Source of the DNA: Sepioteuthis lessoniana
Lineage: Eukaryota; Mollusca; Cephalopoda; Myopsida; Loliginidae
Reading direction: 5' to 3'
Length of the DNA stretch: 64,000 nucleotides
Assembly: GCA_963585895.1 (NCBI GenBank)
Contig: CAUZXS010004356.1
Location: 45,001-109,000, forward strand
Positions 1 to 11,403 of this stretch are shown here, in pieces. The translations under genes and the position numbers were made by a program. Position 1 is the stretch's first letter. Each line of letters begins with the position of its first letter. Below the pieces are notes generated by a model, which was not told the origin of the DNA, searched no databases, and saw only the letters and a list, made by a program, of their open reading frames with translations.

Positions 1-159
1 ACTTATTCTACGAAGGATCAAGTGCCAGGCCGCCCCGTCTTCACACGTGCGAAAAAAATAAACTCCCCGTTTGGTGATAACGATATTTAAATGCACCAGT
101 TTTTGAATGGGGGCTCATCCGGTGATCTTTTTATTTTAATTTGCCGTCACAATAGTTTA
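1..159. other. unannotated AT-rich sequence
   Basis: I recognise no gene or repeat here. The stretch precedes a minisatellite block of the family D type. Confidence 0.5.
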
Positions 160-312
160 AAATAACTAATAATGATAATCCGCAGTAAACAATTATAGAT
201 TGAAGTAACTATTCTTAATATAAATAATTTTCACAGTTATTTGGTTTCAATTGTTCTTTTCTAATATTAATAATTTGTAGACGATTATATAATTTCAAGA
301 AACTATTCCAGT
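160..312 (-). repeat. family D minisatellite body, fragment
   Basis: About two imperfect units resemble the AT-rich body repeats seen at 45330-45750: the recurring words are ataatttg, cacagttat and tttcaa. No head or tail is attached. The same kind of sequence resumes at 3387-3515, so the RTE copy at 806-3386 may have inserted into one older block. Confidence 0.45.
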
Positions 313-314
313 TC

Positions 315-412
315 TGACAGCATGCTGGTTATTGCCAAAATTTTTATCAAAAGTTCAGTTACTTTTTCGAGGTTGACAGTTTGGGGGATTCTTCGCACGA
401 TTATACAGGTCT
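315..412 (+). repeat. direct repeat, copy 1
   Basis: About 98 bp that recur at 695-793 with roughly 85 percent identity by eye. Both copies contain gaggttgacagttt and end in cgcacgattatacaggtct. The repeat is not otherwise identified. The 280 bp between the copies are AT-rich and hold nothing I recognise. Confidence 0.6.
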
Positions 413-694
413 GCCAGGTGAGGAGAGGATTCATTCATCCTATGCTCGTTTTACTTGAAATTTCACTGACCATGTGTGAACCTTTCCTTTGGGGAGGTTC
501 TTATATACTACGACATACTCCTGTAAGAATTCCGATGACTTTTTACCCCGCCTTTAAATAACTTTTAAAGACAATTGCGACTCCAGTTGGACAGATACTA
601 CTTACTATTACTCACCAGACAGATAATAATTATAATAATAACAACAACAGCAAATAAAAAATTGAATAAAATAAATTAAATACGATAAACACAT

Positions 695-793
695 GACAGA
701 ATGCTGGTTAATGCCAAATTTTTTTTATCAAAGATCCTGTTACCTTTTAGAGGTTGACAGTTTTTGGGATACTTCGCACGATTATACAGGTCT
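695..793 (+). repeat. direct repeat, copy 2
   Basis: Partner of 315-412. It ends about 13 bp before the recognisable start of the degenerate RTE copy at 806, so it may be flanking sequence duplicated with, or belonging to, an older element. Confidence 0.6.
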
Positions 794-805
794 ATTAAGT
801 TGGTA

Positions 806-3386
806 GGGTGGCACTGTCAATGCAGTTATTGATGGTGTGGAATGCTTCTCAGTCCATGCAGCGCCCTAAATCATTTAACAGCATCAAAAAATACAACCCA
901 GAATAATGGTAGCTCCGTTCTAAGGCAATCCCGGCGGAACAATCATTTCCTGCTACAGCCCTACCAACGCTAGTGATGAAACAGACCTAAACACCTTCTA
1001 TCCTCCCTTGTTCACAGCATCCCTAAACGCAACGTTCTTATCATCGAAGGAGACATGAATGCTCAAATAGGTAAAAACGTAAACAACAAATTCAGCATAC
1101 ACAACTCGTTAAACAGAAATGAGGAACACCTAACGGATTTCATACTAGAAAATAGATTTACGTGCCTTAATACTAAATTTCAGAAAAGGAAGTGGAAATC
1201 ATGGACCTACACCTACGCAAATACTACTAAAGCGCAGATAGAATAGATCCTTATGAATAAAAAATGGACTAACAGTGCTTTGAATTGTGAGGCTTACTCC
1301 AATTTTGAAGGAGTGTCTTCCGACCACCGAATTGTCCCGGCAAAGATACGCCTGAGGCTACACAGAAATGCGTCGCAAACAACTAAGACCGCATGTTTTG
1401 ACTGTTCCATGCTTAACAATAGAGATATTAGAGATAAACATACGATAACACTAAGAAATAAATTCGATGCACTTCAGGAGATATCAGAAACTCTAACTCA
1501 GAATGATGAATACGAGAACTTCGTCAATGCCCACATGAAAGCGGCAGCAGGATGCATACTAACCAAACTAAGAACAAAACATAGAATTCCCAGGGAGACA
1601 TAACCAGTTAAGAAAAACGTGACGACGTGAAAACCGCATCCCCATGCAATAAAAGGAACCAAACTAATACTAATGCTCGAAAACCTAAAAAGGCACAAAG
1701 CAAACTAGCATACATAAAAGAACTAACAGAAAGCATTCAAGACCAGATCAATAAGATTAGAAACTCATTTGAAGATAAACAATCTCGGATAGGATGGCAG
1801 ATAATAAATGAAGTGAGTAAAAGGAAGCTGTCAGCCAAGAAGAACGAATACACTTGTGGAAAGAACATTTCAAGAATCTACTTGGAAATTCCCCAAAATT
1901 TACGGATGAGCCTATCACAAAAAATATCAATAATCAACTAGATATCAAACTAGGACAGTTTACGAAAGAACTCGATAAAAACAGGAAAGCTGCTGGTCTC
2001 GATGAAATACCTCCAGAACTGTGGAAAACAAGGAAATTCGACGACATACTACTCCGACACTGCAACACCAAATAAAACCAGAACGCAATAGACAGATGGA
2101 CAAAGGGCTGCATCCTGCCTTTCCCTAAGAAAAGTGACCTCGGAACTGCCCAGAACTACCAGGGTATAACCCTTACTTCCATAGTCGCTAAGATCTACCA
2201 TGCTCTGCTACTCAGCCGCATTGAACCTGAAATTGAGAAAATTCTTTGGTAAAACCAAAATGGCTTTCGAAGGAATCGGTCCACAATATCACAAATTCTG
2301 ATAATCCGTCGAATTTTAGATGTTCGTGCAAAAGACCTCGAACCTACACTCTTATTTGTAGATTTCTCCAAAACATTTGACTCGATACACTGAGGGAAGA
2401 TGTTGCAAATACGTCTAGCTAACAGTTTATAGAAATACGAAAGTAAAAGTACACTCACCGGATGGAGACACAGACTTCTTTGACGTTGTTGCAGGTGTGC
2501 TGCAGAGGAACACATTGGCATCATAATTGTTCATAATCTGCCTTGACTACTTACTTTGGATGTCGATAGATTTACTGAAAGAAAATGGCCTTACACTAGA
2601 AAAGGCAAGAAGCAGACGATACCTCGCACAAACTACAACGGTTGCGGACTGAGCTGATAACATAGCACTTCTGGCAAATACACCCGCCCAAGCCGAATCC
2701 CTGCTGCATAGTCTGGAATGTGCACTGGGCGAGATAGGCCTCCATGTAACAGACAAAGCGAAGTACATGTGCTTTAATCAAAGTGGCAATATCTCTACAC
2801 TAAATGATGGCTCTCTGAAACTTGTGGACAAGTTCACCTACCTTGGAAGCAGCATCTCATCTACCGAAAATGACATCAATACGTGACTATCGATAGACTA
2901 TCGATCATATGGAAGTCATACCTATCCGATAAAATAAAACGCATTTTTTCCAAGCAGCGGTCGTGTCAATTCTACTATATGGATGCACCACTTGGACGCT
3001 CTCTAAGCTTATTGAGAAAAAGCTTTACGGCTATGGCACAAAGATGGTACAAACTATATTAAACAATAACTAGAAACAACATCCCACCAAACAGTAGCTG
3101 TACGGCCACCAGCGACCCATCTCGAAGACCATCCAAATTAGACATAAAAGACTTGCGAAACACTGCTGGAAGAGCAAGGACGAACTCATAAACGGCTTTC
3201 TCCTATGGACCCGTTCATAAGGATGCTCAAGTGTTGAACGACCAACTAGAACTTATCGACAACAGCTCTGTACGAACACTGGATGTAATCTAGAAGACCG
3301 ACCGTAAGCGATGGATGATAGAGACGGATGGTGAAAGAGGGTTAGGGAAACCCGTGCGAGTAGTATGATATGGTGATGATGATGAT
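806..3386 (+). mobile_element. RTE-type LINE, degenerate 5'-truncated copy (RTE copy 2)
   Basis: Translated pieces in shifting frames match the better copy at 7964-10993 in order. They cover the endonuclease middle (DMNAQIG near 1053-1075 and SSDHRIV near 1317-1335), the linker, the RT fingers (KAAGLDEIPPELWK near 1987-2028) and the thumb and tail. The copy has many stops and frameshifts and is dead. It ends in the trinucleotide tail (GAT)n at about 3374-3386, as RTE elements usually do. The start lies in the endonuclease domain, so the 5' end is missing. Confidence 0.85.
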
Positions 3387-3515
3387 TCCAATTTTGTAAT
3401 AATAATCTTTTATAAACAATTATAACTTCAAATAACTATTTTAAATATAAATAATTTGCATACAGTTATACGGTTTCATGTAATCTGATTTAATATTAAT
3501 AATTACCCGCTTGAA
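3387..3515 (-). repeat. family D minisatellite body, fragment
   Basis: AT-rich units with the words ataatttgcatacagttat and ggtttcatgtaat are like those at 160-312 and 45430-45700. It lies directly after the 3' tail of RTE copy 2. Confidence 0.45.
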
Positions 3516-3651
3516 AGCTGTGGATTTCTCCTCGATAAACAGAAAGTACACTGCAGAGGAATTAAATGTATAAATGATCGACTTTACATCGATCAACAAG
3601 TACAGAAGAGTAGAAAATAATTTCTTTCGATTACTTCGATTATTTATAAAT

Positions 3652-5612
3652 TCATCATTATCATGTCACGCTACCAGCACGGATCTCCCTGACCCTCTCT
3701 CGCCACCCGTCTCTATCGTCCATCGCTCTCTGGGGGTCTTGAAGGCTATTTCCAGTATGGGACAGAGCAGTTGTATATAGGTTCTTGCTGCCTTTGCTCG
3801 TCCATGTGAAGGGGTCTACAGGAGTAGATCGCTGATGTGTTCGTCCTTACTTCTCTAGCAGTGTCTCACATGTCTGCTTCGTCTAACGTGGATGGTTTTC
3901 GTGATGGATGGTAGGTGGCCATACAGCTGTTGTTTTGTTGGGTGTTGCCTCCAGGACTTATTCAATATTGCACGCAGCATTCTTGTGTAATTGCCATCAA
4001 GCTTTTCTCCATACGTGTAGTCAGCGTCCATGAAGTGCATCCATATAGCAGTATCGTTACGACTGCTGCTTGGAAGAAACTGCGTTTTATTTTATCGGTC
4101 AGGTCTGATTTCCATATGACCGATAGCCTATCAATAGCTGTCTATGCCTTTGCTAGTTGTGTGTTGATGTCTTTCTCAGTTGATGAGACACTGTTTCTTA
4201 CGTAGGTGAACTAGTCTATTAGTTTCCAAGGCCCACCCTTTAACGTGAAGATGTCGCCTCTTTGATTAAAGCACATGTATTCCGTCTTGGCTGCGTTGAC
4301 ATGGAGGCCTATGCCAGCAGCTGCTCATTCCAGACTATGTAGCTGGGTCTTAGCTTGGGCGGGTGTATTTGCCAGAAGCGCTATGTCATCGGCGTAGTCC
4401 GCGTCCGCAGTTATTTGTGCGGGTATCTTCTGCTTCTTTCCTTTGTCAGCTTGAAACCGTTTTCTTTCATTAAATCAATATACGTTATAAGCACGTTGTC
4501 TAGGCAGATGATAAACAGGTATGAGGCTTATGTGTCTCCTTGTACACCTGCTTCAATGTTGTAGTAATCTGTGTCACCATCCAGTGAGCGGACTTTTACT
4601 TTCGTGTTTTTATATAGCATCATAATGGGTGCGATAGTTTCTTTGCTCCATCTTCCCTGTGTATGGAGTCAAAGGCCTTGGAGAAGTCAACGAATGATAT
4701 TGTTGCATCAAAGTTTTTTTAACGTACACCTTCTAGAATTCGATGGATAGTCAAAATTTGTGATGTCGTAGGTCGATTTCTCCGAAAGCTATTTTGGTTC
4801 TTCTTAAGTATTTTCACAATTTTGGGTTCTATGCGGTTGCGTAGTAGAGCATTGTAGATCTTGGCTGCTATGGATGTAAGGGTTATACCTCGGTAGTTTT
4901 TGGCTATTCCGAGGTCACTCTTGTTAAGGAAAGGGAGGATGCATCCCTTTGTCCACCTGTCTATTGTGCTTTGGTGATATACGGCATTACAGTGTCGGAG
5001 CAGTATGTCGTCGAATTCCCTGGTCTTCCATACTTCTAGAGGTATTTCATCATTTTTCTTAGTACTGAGTCGAGTTCTTCTGGCGTAAATTGTCCTAGTT
5101 TGATGTCTAGTTGATTACGAATAATTTTTGTGATTGGCTGATGCGTAACTTTCGTAGGTTTCCCGAGTAAATTCTCGAGATGTTTTTTCCACGGGTGTAT
5201 TCGTTCTTCTTTGCTAGTAGCCTTCAGTTTAGCGTTCACTGTACTTTTCCTTCTTCTCGCTTTGTTTGCCGTCTGCCAAGCTATTCTAGATTGTCTATAT
5301 TCAACCGAGTCTCTAATCTTATTGATCTGATTTTGTATGTATTCTGCTTGTTCTTTTAAGTTTATGTTAGTTAATTCATATTGTGCCTACTTAAGTTTCT
5401 CAGCATTGATATTGGTTGGATTCTTCCTATTGCATTGGGAAGCGGTTTTTACGTCCGCACGCTTTTTTTAACCGTTAATATCTCCCAATGGACTCAAGGT
5501 TTAGCTCTTTGTTTAGTTGGTATGCAATCTGCTACCGCTTCTGAGAGGATGTGGACGAATTTCTCATGTTCGTCATTCGGAGTATGTGCTTCTGATATCT
5601 CCTGAAGTGGAG
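3652..5612 (-). mobile_element. RTE-type LINE, degenerate 5'-truncated copy (RTE copy 3)
   Basis: Minus-strand copy. The (ATG)n tail is at 3652-3664, followed leftward to rightward by the RT C-terminal region, the palm and the linker to about 5612. The matching peptide pieces include LLYGHLPSITKTI near 3900 and EELDSVLRKM near 5050-5075 (reverse complement). It has many frameshifts. It is tail-to-tail with RTE copy 2, about 265 bp apart. The next element, an R2/R4-like copy, begins at the (TAT)n run just to the right. Confidence 0.85.
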
Positions 5613-5637
5613 AATATTCTTATTTGAGGTTTCTTCA

Positions 5638-5666
5638 TATTATTATTATTATTATTATTATTATTA
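5638..5666. repeat. (TTA)n microsatellite at R2/R4-like 3' end
   Basis: About nine TAT/TTA units. On the minus strand this is a (TAA)n tail directly joined to the 3' end of the R2/R4-like copy at 5667-6416. Confidence 0.9.
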
Positions 5667-6416
5667 CTTACTCATTAGAGTTTTTCACATCAGCTAACGC
5701 TGATGGTTTTTCACTGGAGTTTGAGTAACAGCAAGTCTCCGCAAGCCTCCCGGACTTTTCTCAGTATTCTGGCCGTTCTCAATAATGTTGTAGTCTGGAT
5801 GGTCTCCACTCCCCTGCCAACTTCCTAGTCCTCCAGTCCCTTTAGTCACACTTTAGTTTCTATTCCAAACGCACCAATTACAATCGGTATAATTGTCACC
5901 TTCATGTTCCATAGTTTTTTCAATTCCCTTGCAAGGTCGAGGTACGTATCCTTTTTTTCACATTCTTTCAATTTTATTCTGTGGTCAGCTGGGACAGCAA
6001 AGTCGACAATTTTGCAAGTTCTCTTCTTTTGGTTGATTATTATTAGGTCTGGTCTTCTGGCCGAGATTAGGGGATCCATGTGTATGTCAAAGTCCCATAG
6101 GAGTTTATGTGTGTCATTTTCTAGGACAGGTGCTGGGTTGCGCATATACCATTTGTTTGTATGGTCAAATTTAAATTTCTTGTACATCTTCCAGTGGAAC
6201 ACCTTGCCGACCCAGTCGTGTCTAGTCTTATACTCCTTCTGTGCTAATTCGCTGCATTTACTAATTATGTGATTGATGGTTTCATCTCTGTCATCACATA
6301 ACCTACATTTGCTATTCTGTTGCGTCTTATCTATTCTCGCTTTGATATGATTGGTTCTTACGGCGTTGTTTTGTGCTGCCATTAGGAGAGATTCTGTTTC
6401 TCTCTTAAAGTTTCCT
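5667..6416 (-). mobile_element. R2/R4-type LINE, 5'-truncated copy (family E copy 1)
   Basis: Only the C-terminal part of the polyprotein and the 3' UTR remain. The coding piece (5846-6466) shows a zinc knuckle and a restriction-like endonuclease. Past the stop at 5846 homology continues in degenerate form to the 3' UTR. The last 30 bases before the (TAA)n tail form a hairpin (ATCAGC, loop GTTA, GCTGAT). The copy is bounded by (TTA)n runs on both sides, which fits insertion into a TAA microsatellite as known for Dong/R4 elements. The R4 assignment is inference. Confidence 0.8.
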
Positions 6417-6466
6417 TTTATTATTATTATTATTATATTTACTTTACTTAATAGAGAGGTTTTCAC
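5846..6466 (-). pseudogene. LINE polyprotein C-terminus: zinc knuckle plus restriction-like endonuclease
   Basis: An open frame of 206 residues from a 5'-truncated retrotransposon. Residues 11-16 are Ile coded by the microsatellite, so the apparent start is not biological. A CCHC knuckle is visible at Cys54, Cys57, His66 and Cys71. An endonuclease core follows with Pro139-Asp140 and Asp155, the PD-x14-D spacing typical of the R2/R4 restriction-like nuclease that nicks the target for reverse transcription. The RT domain itself is missing upstream. The frame stops early at 5846: homologous sequence continues for about 45 codons with stops. It is a dead fragment, not a host gene. Confidence 0.8.
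6418..6437. repeat. (TTA)n between two R2/R4-like copies
   Basis: About six TTA units separate the 5' truncation point of family E copy 1 from the 3' end of family E copy 2. Confidence 0.9.
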
Positions 6467-7200
6467 ACCACCGTAAGCTGATGGTTTTCTACTGGAGTCG
6501 GATTGACAGCAAGTCTCCTCAAGTCTCCAGGACTCTTCTTAGTATTCTGGCCGATCTCCATAAGGCTGTAGTTTGAATGGTCTCCACTCGTCTTATCTCT
6601 AAGTCATCCAGTCCCTGTACCAATCCCTAGATGACTGTACCGAGCGCACTAATTACAACTAATATCACCGTTACTTTCATATTCCACGTTCTTTTAGTTA
6701 TCTAGCAAGATCTGGGTACTTATATGTCTTTTCGCTTTCCTTAAATTTTACCCTATGATCAGCTGGTACGGCAAAGTCCACTATTTGGCAGGTCGTGTTT
6801 TGTTTGTTTTTTGTTTTTGTTTTTTTTTTTTGTCTTTTATTTTTTTGTTTTTTTTTTTTACTATCACTAGATCTGGTCGTTTGGCTGAGATTAGATGATC
6901 TTTTGTATATCAAAATTCCAAAGAATTTCGTTTGTCTCATTTTCTACAATGGATTCTGGTTTATGCATATACCATTTGTTCTTATGGTCGATTTTAAGCT
7001 TCTTGCACAATTTCCTGTAGATCACCTTGTCGTGTCTAGTCTTATACTCTTTTTGCGCTAATTTACTGCATTCGCTTATTATGTGATTGATCGTTTCGTC
7101 TCTATCATCACATAATCTACATTTGCTTTTTTGTTACGTCTTGTTTATTTTTGCTTTAACATAGTTAGTCCTTATGGCATAATTTTCAGCTGCTATATAA
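6438..7200 (-). mobile_element. R2/R4-type LINE, 3' half of family E copy 2
   Basis: It matches family E copy 1 from the 3' hairpin (6470-6495) through the endonuclease (VDFAVPADHR near 6755-6785) and the zinc knuckle to the AAENYAIRTN segment near 7170-7195. A poly-T-rich stretch at 6795-6860 replaces the segment between the PD and VDF motifs. The match stops at about 7200. The next residues of the same protein resume at about 11010-11395, so the RTE element appears to have split one copy. Confidence 0.75.
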
Positions 7201-7963
7201 AAGTCTAAACGAAGAAGAGCATTTGAACTCAGGAGCCAAGTGGAAGAAATATGTCAATATTGGTCAGTATGTCTTAAGTCCTATCAATTTAAAATGCTGA
7301 ATTTTACAAAATGTTATGCTGTATTTTGTTTGTGAAATAATGCTTAAACTATGCGTTTTAAATGTAAAGGCACGCTTACTCTACTATAAAGCCAATTTGA
7401 TATTAGCCTATCCACATGTCAGCGAACAAGGCAGAATGTTTTTGAATATCTTCTATCGAACAATTTAAAAATTCGTAAAGAAAGCCCTAACAGTAGTTTA
7501 AAAGAAAAAGCCTAGAACGCCTAATGCTACCACAGCCCCCCCCAAGAGAAGGAAAAAAAAAAAAGCTCTATAATTCCTGAAGCCTGCTAGGTCCCCAACT
7601 GTAGAAAAAAAAAAAAAATGAAAAACCCAGGAAAAGTCCCAATACAGCAAAAAAAAAAAAAAGTATAAGTCAGTACTAGTGAAAGTCATATGAAAGTACC
7701 TTAATGTTGGACTTTAACTAAGTTAAAACTTAAAACAAATTTACCCCCCCCCTTTTTTTTTATGTACACATGGGAAGCAGCATGATGTACGTAAAGGTAT
7801 CTGAATAAACCCATGGACGACCAAACTCAATACCTAAACAGGTCCTGGACGTGAGTTTGACGACTTTACGCTCAGGATCGCCAGTTCGATCGGGGAACTA
7901 CTGCTGCTCCTCTATAAGAGTGGCTTCTATAGAAGAGAATAAAACAGCCATCGAAAGATAACC
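7201..7963 (+). mobile_element. RTE element 5' flank / presumed 5' UTR
   Basis: There is no coding sequence here. It holds three poly(A) tracts (near 7548-7565, 7602-7617, 7650-7663) and a C9T9 run near 7744-7761. It lies between the break in the R2/R4-like element and the RTE start codon, so part is probably the RTE 5' UTR, but where the RTE begins cannot be fixed by eye. The segment 7840-7960, leading into the ATG, is the most likely element sequence. Confidence 0.4.
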
Positions 7964-10900
7964 ATGACCCACACTCAAACCACTTACACAAACCGCATCG
8001 CTCTTCGCGCGGGTAAAAAAGGGGCGCGTCCTGCTGAGGTTGGAGCCCTGGCCTCGGTGTTCGAAAAATCAGCTACAGAGCTCAAACAATCAAAACTACT
8101 AAAATGCAAGCAAACACTACAAATAGCCACATTTAACGTAAGAACCTTAAATAGAATAGGACAACTCCCAGAGCTAATCGCATCGGCCGAAGAACATAAG
8201 ATAGACATAATATGCATACAAGAACACAGATACACGCACACAGAAGATATCAAATATCACGAAACTGGCAATGGCTGGTCGCTCGCCACTGTATCCGCAT
8301 GGAAAAACTCTGTCAACGCCGCAGTAGGAGGGGTAGGATTGCTTATAGGACCTAGAGCACTAAAAACGCTTAATAGCGTTGAGAAAATACAACCTAGAAT
8401 GATGGCAGCTACATTTAACGGAAACCCCAGAGCAACAATCGTCTCATGCTACAGCCCCACCAATGTTAATGAAGAAAATGAAATAGTCACCTTCTACGAT
8501 GAGTTATCCTCATTAGTGCGTAGCATCCCGAAACACAACATGTTAGTCATTGGCGGAGACATGAATGCCCAAATCGGGAAAAACCGAAACAACAAATACA
8601 GCCTCCACAACACGTCAAATAGAAATGGGCAACATCTAACAGATTTCATGATAGAAAATAGATTAGCATGCCTCAATACAAACTACCAAAAAAGAGAGGG
8701 CAAACTATGGACATACACGTACGCAAACAATACTAAAGCACAGATAGACTACGTCCTTATAAACAAGAAATGGAAGAATAGTGCATTGAACTGCGAGGCA
8801 TACTCCTCTTTTGAGGGTGTGTCCACCGATCACCGAATAGTCACGGCGAAAATACGGTTAAGCCTACGAAAAAACGCCAAACGAACAGCGACCACCAAAC
8901 ACTATGACTGGGCCCTATTAAACAACAAAGATGTAAGAGATAAATACGTATTAGAATTAAGAAACAGATTCGAAACACTACAAGAAAAGACGGAAAAAAG
9001 TACACCAAACGACGAATACGAAAATTTCGTCAATGCACACCTCGAGGCAGCAGCAAAATACATTCCAATAAAACTTAAAACTAAATATAGAGTCCCATGG
9101 GAAACTTTAGCGGTGAGAGAAAAACGTGCACTAGTGAAAACAGCCTCCAAAAACTATCGAAAAAAACCAACAAACACAAATGCCTTAAAACTAAAAACGG
9201 CACAATATCAATTAGCAGGCATATATATAAAGGAACAGACAGAATACATTCAAAATCAGATAGATAAGATTAGAGACTCGGTGGAAGATAGACAATCTAG
9301 AATTGCCTGGCAAACAATAAACGAAGTGAGCAGAAGAAAGAACACAGCCAAAGCAAAACTTAAAGCAGCAAACCAACAAGAAAGAATAAAACTATGGAAA
9401 CAGCACTTCGAAAACTTACTTGGAAACCCACCAAAAATAACGCATGAACCAATCACCAGAATAATTAGCAAACAATTAGACATTAAACTTGGACCGTTCA
9501 CACAAGAAGAACTCGACTCGGTTCTCAGAAAAATTAAAAATAGGAAAGCTGCAGGGCTGGACGAAATTCCCCCGGAAGTATGGAAGACCAGACAATTCGA
9601 CGACATACTGCTCCGACACTGCAACGCAGTATACAATCAAAATCCGATAGATAGATGGATGAAGGGATGCATACTCCCCTTCCCTAAAAAGGGGGACCTA
9701 TGATTAGCCAAAAACTACCGAGGCATAACACTTACATCCATAGCTGCCAAAATCTACAATGCCCTACTACGAAACCGAATAGAACCCAAAATCGACAACA
9801 TACTTAGAAAAAACCAAAATGGCTTCCGAAGAAATAGATCCACGACCTCACAAATATTAACCATCCGCAGAATCCTTGAAGGTGTACGGGCAAAGAACCT
9901 ACAAGCGACATTAATATTTGTCGACTTTACCAAGGCTTTCGACTCCATTCACAGAGGAAAAATGGAACAAATACTACTAGCGTACGGCATACCTAAAGAA
10001 ACCGTAGCGGCAATAACGATTCTCTATAGAAACACTAAAGTAAAAGTACGATCACCGGATGGAGACACAGAATACTTCGACATTGTAGCAGGAGTACTAC
10101 AAGGGGACACGCTGGCTCCGTACCTCTTTATCATTTGTCTAGACTACGTACTTTGAACATCGATTGACAAAATCAAAGAGAATGGCTTCGAACTGACGAA
10201 GAAAAGAAGCAGAAGATACCCCGCAAAAACAATTACCGACGCCGACTACGCCGATGACATAGCGATACTGGCAAATACACCTGACCAAGCCGAAACACTT
10301 CTGCATAGTTTGGAACGAGCAGCAGCAAGCATAGGCCTCTATGTTAATGCACACAAAACGGAATATATGTGCTATAACCAAACGGGGGACATCTCCACTC
10401 TAGAAGGAACCTCTCTTAAACTAGTAGACAAATTCACGTACCTAGGAAGCAGCGTCGAATCAACCGAAAAGGACATCGAAACGAGGTTAACGAAAGCATG
10501 GACAGCTATCAATAGGCTATCGACTATATGGAAATCAGACCTAACCGATAAAATGAAACGCAGTTTCTTCCAGGCACCGGTCACATCGATACTGCTATAT
10601 GGATGCACTACATGGACGCTAACAAAACGGCTGGAGAAGAAACTAGATGGCAATTACACAAGAATGCTGCGTGCAATCCTGAACAAGTCCTAGCAGCAAC
10701 ACCCCACAAGACACCAACTGTACGGCCACCTGCCCCCTATCACGAAAACTATTCAAGTTAGACGAACCAGACATGTAGGACATTGCTGGAGAAGCAGAGA
10801 TGAACTCATAAGAGATGTACTCTTATGGATCCCCACACATGGCCGCGCAAAAGCAGGACGACCAGCACGAACGTACATTCAGCAGCTATGTGAGGATACA

Positions 10901-11006
10901 GGTTGTTGTCCTGAAGACCTACCTAGGGCGATGAACGTTAGGGAGGAGTGGCGAGAGAGGGTCAGGGATATCCGTGCTGCCAGCACAATATGATGATGAT
11001 GATGAG
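7840..11006 (+). mobile_element. RTE-type LINE, nearly full-length (RTE copy 1)
   Basis: Full coding span plus the characteristic RTE 3' end, a (TGATGA)n run at about 10989-11006. It inserted into the R2/R4-like element whose halves are at 6438-7200 and 11010-11390. A clean target-site duplication is not visible. The left edge is approximate. Confidence 0.85.
7964..10993 (+). pseudogene. RTE LINE polyprotein: APE endonuclease plus reverse transcriptase, three in-frame stops
   Basis: One frame of about 1010 codons runs to a natural stop at 10991-10993 with no frameshift. It is broken by TGA at 9701, TGA at 10154 and TAG at 10691. The N-terminal half is an AP-like endonuclease that nicks target DNA: Asn58 in TFN, Glu87 in QEHR, Tyr163, Asp199 and Asn201 in GGDMN, Asp289 and His290 in STDH are all present. 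The C-terminal half is reverse transcriptase: the FVDFTKAFDS motif lies near 9920-9945 and the YADD active site at 10247-10258. There is no ORF1 or RNase H, as in the RTE/BovB group. Homologous positions in the copy at 14159-15548 read Gly at the first stop and Trp at the third. Recent but inactive. Confidence 0.92.
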
Positions 11007-11009
11007 ATG

Positions 11010-11390
11010 ATCAGAAGAGATTCAATTTCTCATTTAAGGTTTAGCCCTGTCTCGGTCTTCTCGTGTGAGATTTCGCTTGTTTGTTGCTTGAAGTGTACAT
11101 ACAGTTGTTTTTCTTCAAATTTTTGTTTTCAAGTTTGTTTGTTTTTGTTCTGTTGATGCTTGTGTTGTCTGTATTATCCATTTTCGCAGTAATCAGCCTT
11201 CCTCCGCGCTTTTTTATGTAGTCTTCTAGTCTTTGTATCGATGCACCAACACGATCTGGAATACAGGTGAATCCTCTTCCACCTTCTTTTCTTGTCCTCT
11301 GATCCATTTTTTGAAGTTCTTCTCTGGTCCACTTTAAAAATGGTCCCGAGTATCTTACGAGGAGGACAGCCCAGGTATTTATCCCTTTGA
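11010..11390 (-). mobile_element. R2/R4-type LINE, 5' half of family E copy 2
   Basis: Minus-strand translation gives the region just upstream of the zinc knuckle: a GGRG-containing segment followed by LEDYIKKRGGRLITA, then the beginning of the KRETESLL segment. That protein segment continues at 7200, on the other side of the RTE element. The left end abuts the RTE tail and the right end is a (TTA)n run, where the copy is 5'-truncated. Confidence 0.7.
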
Positions 11391-11403
11391 TTATTATTAT
11401 TAT

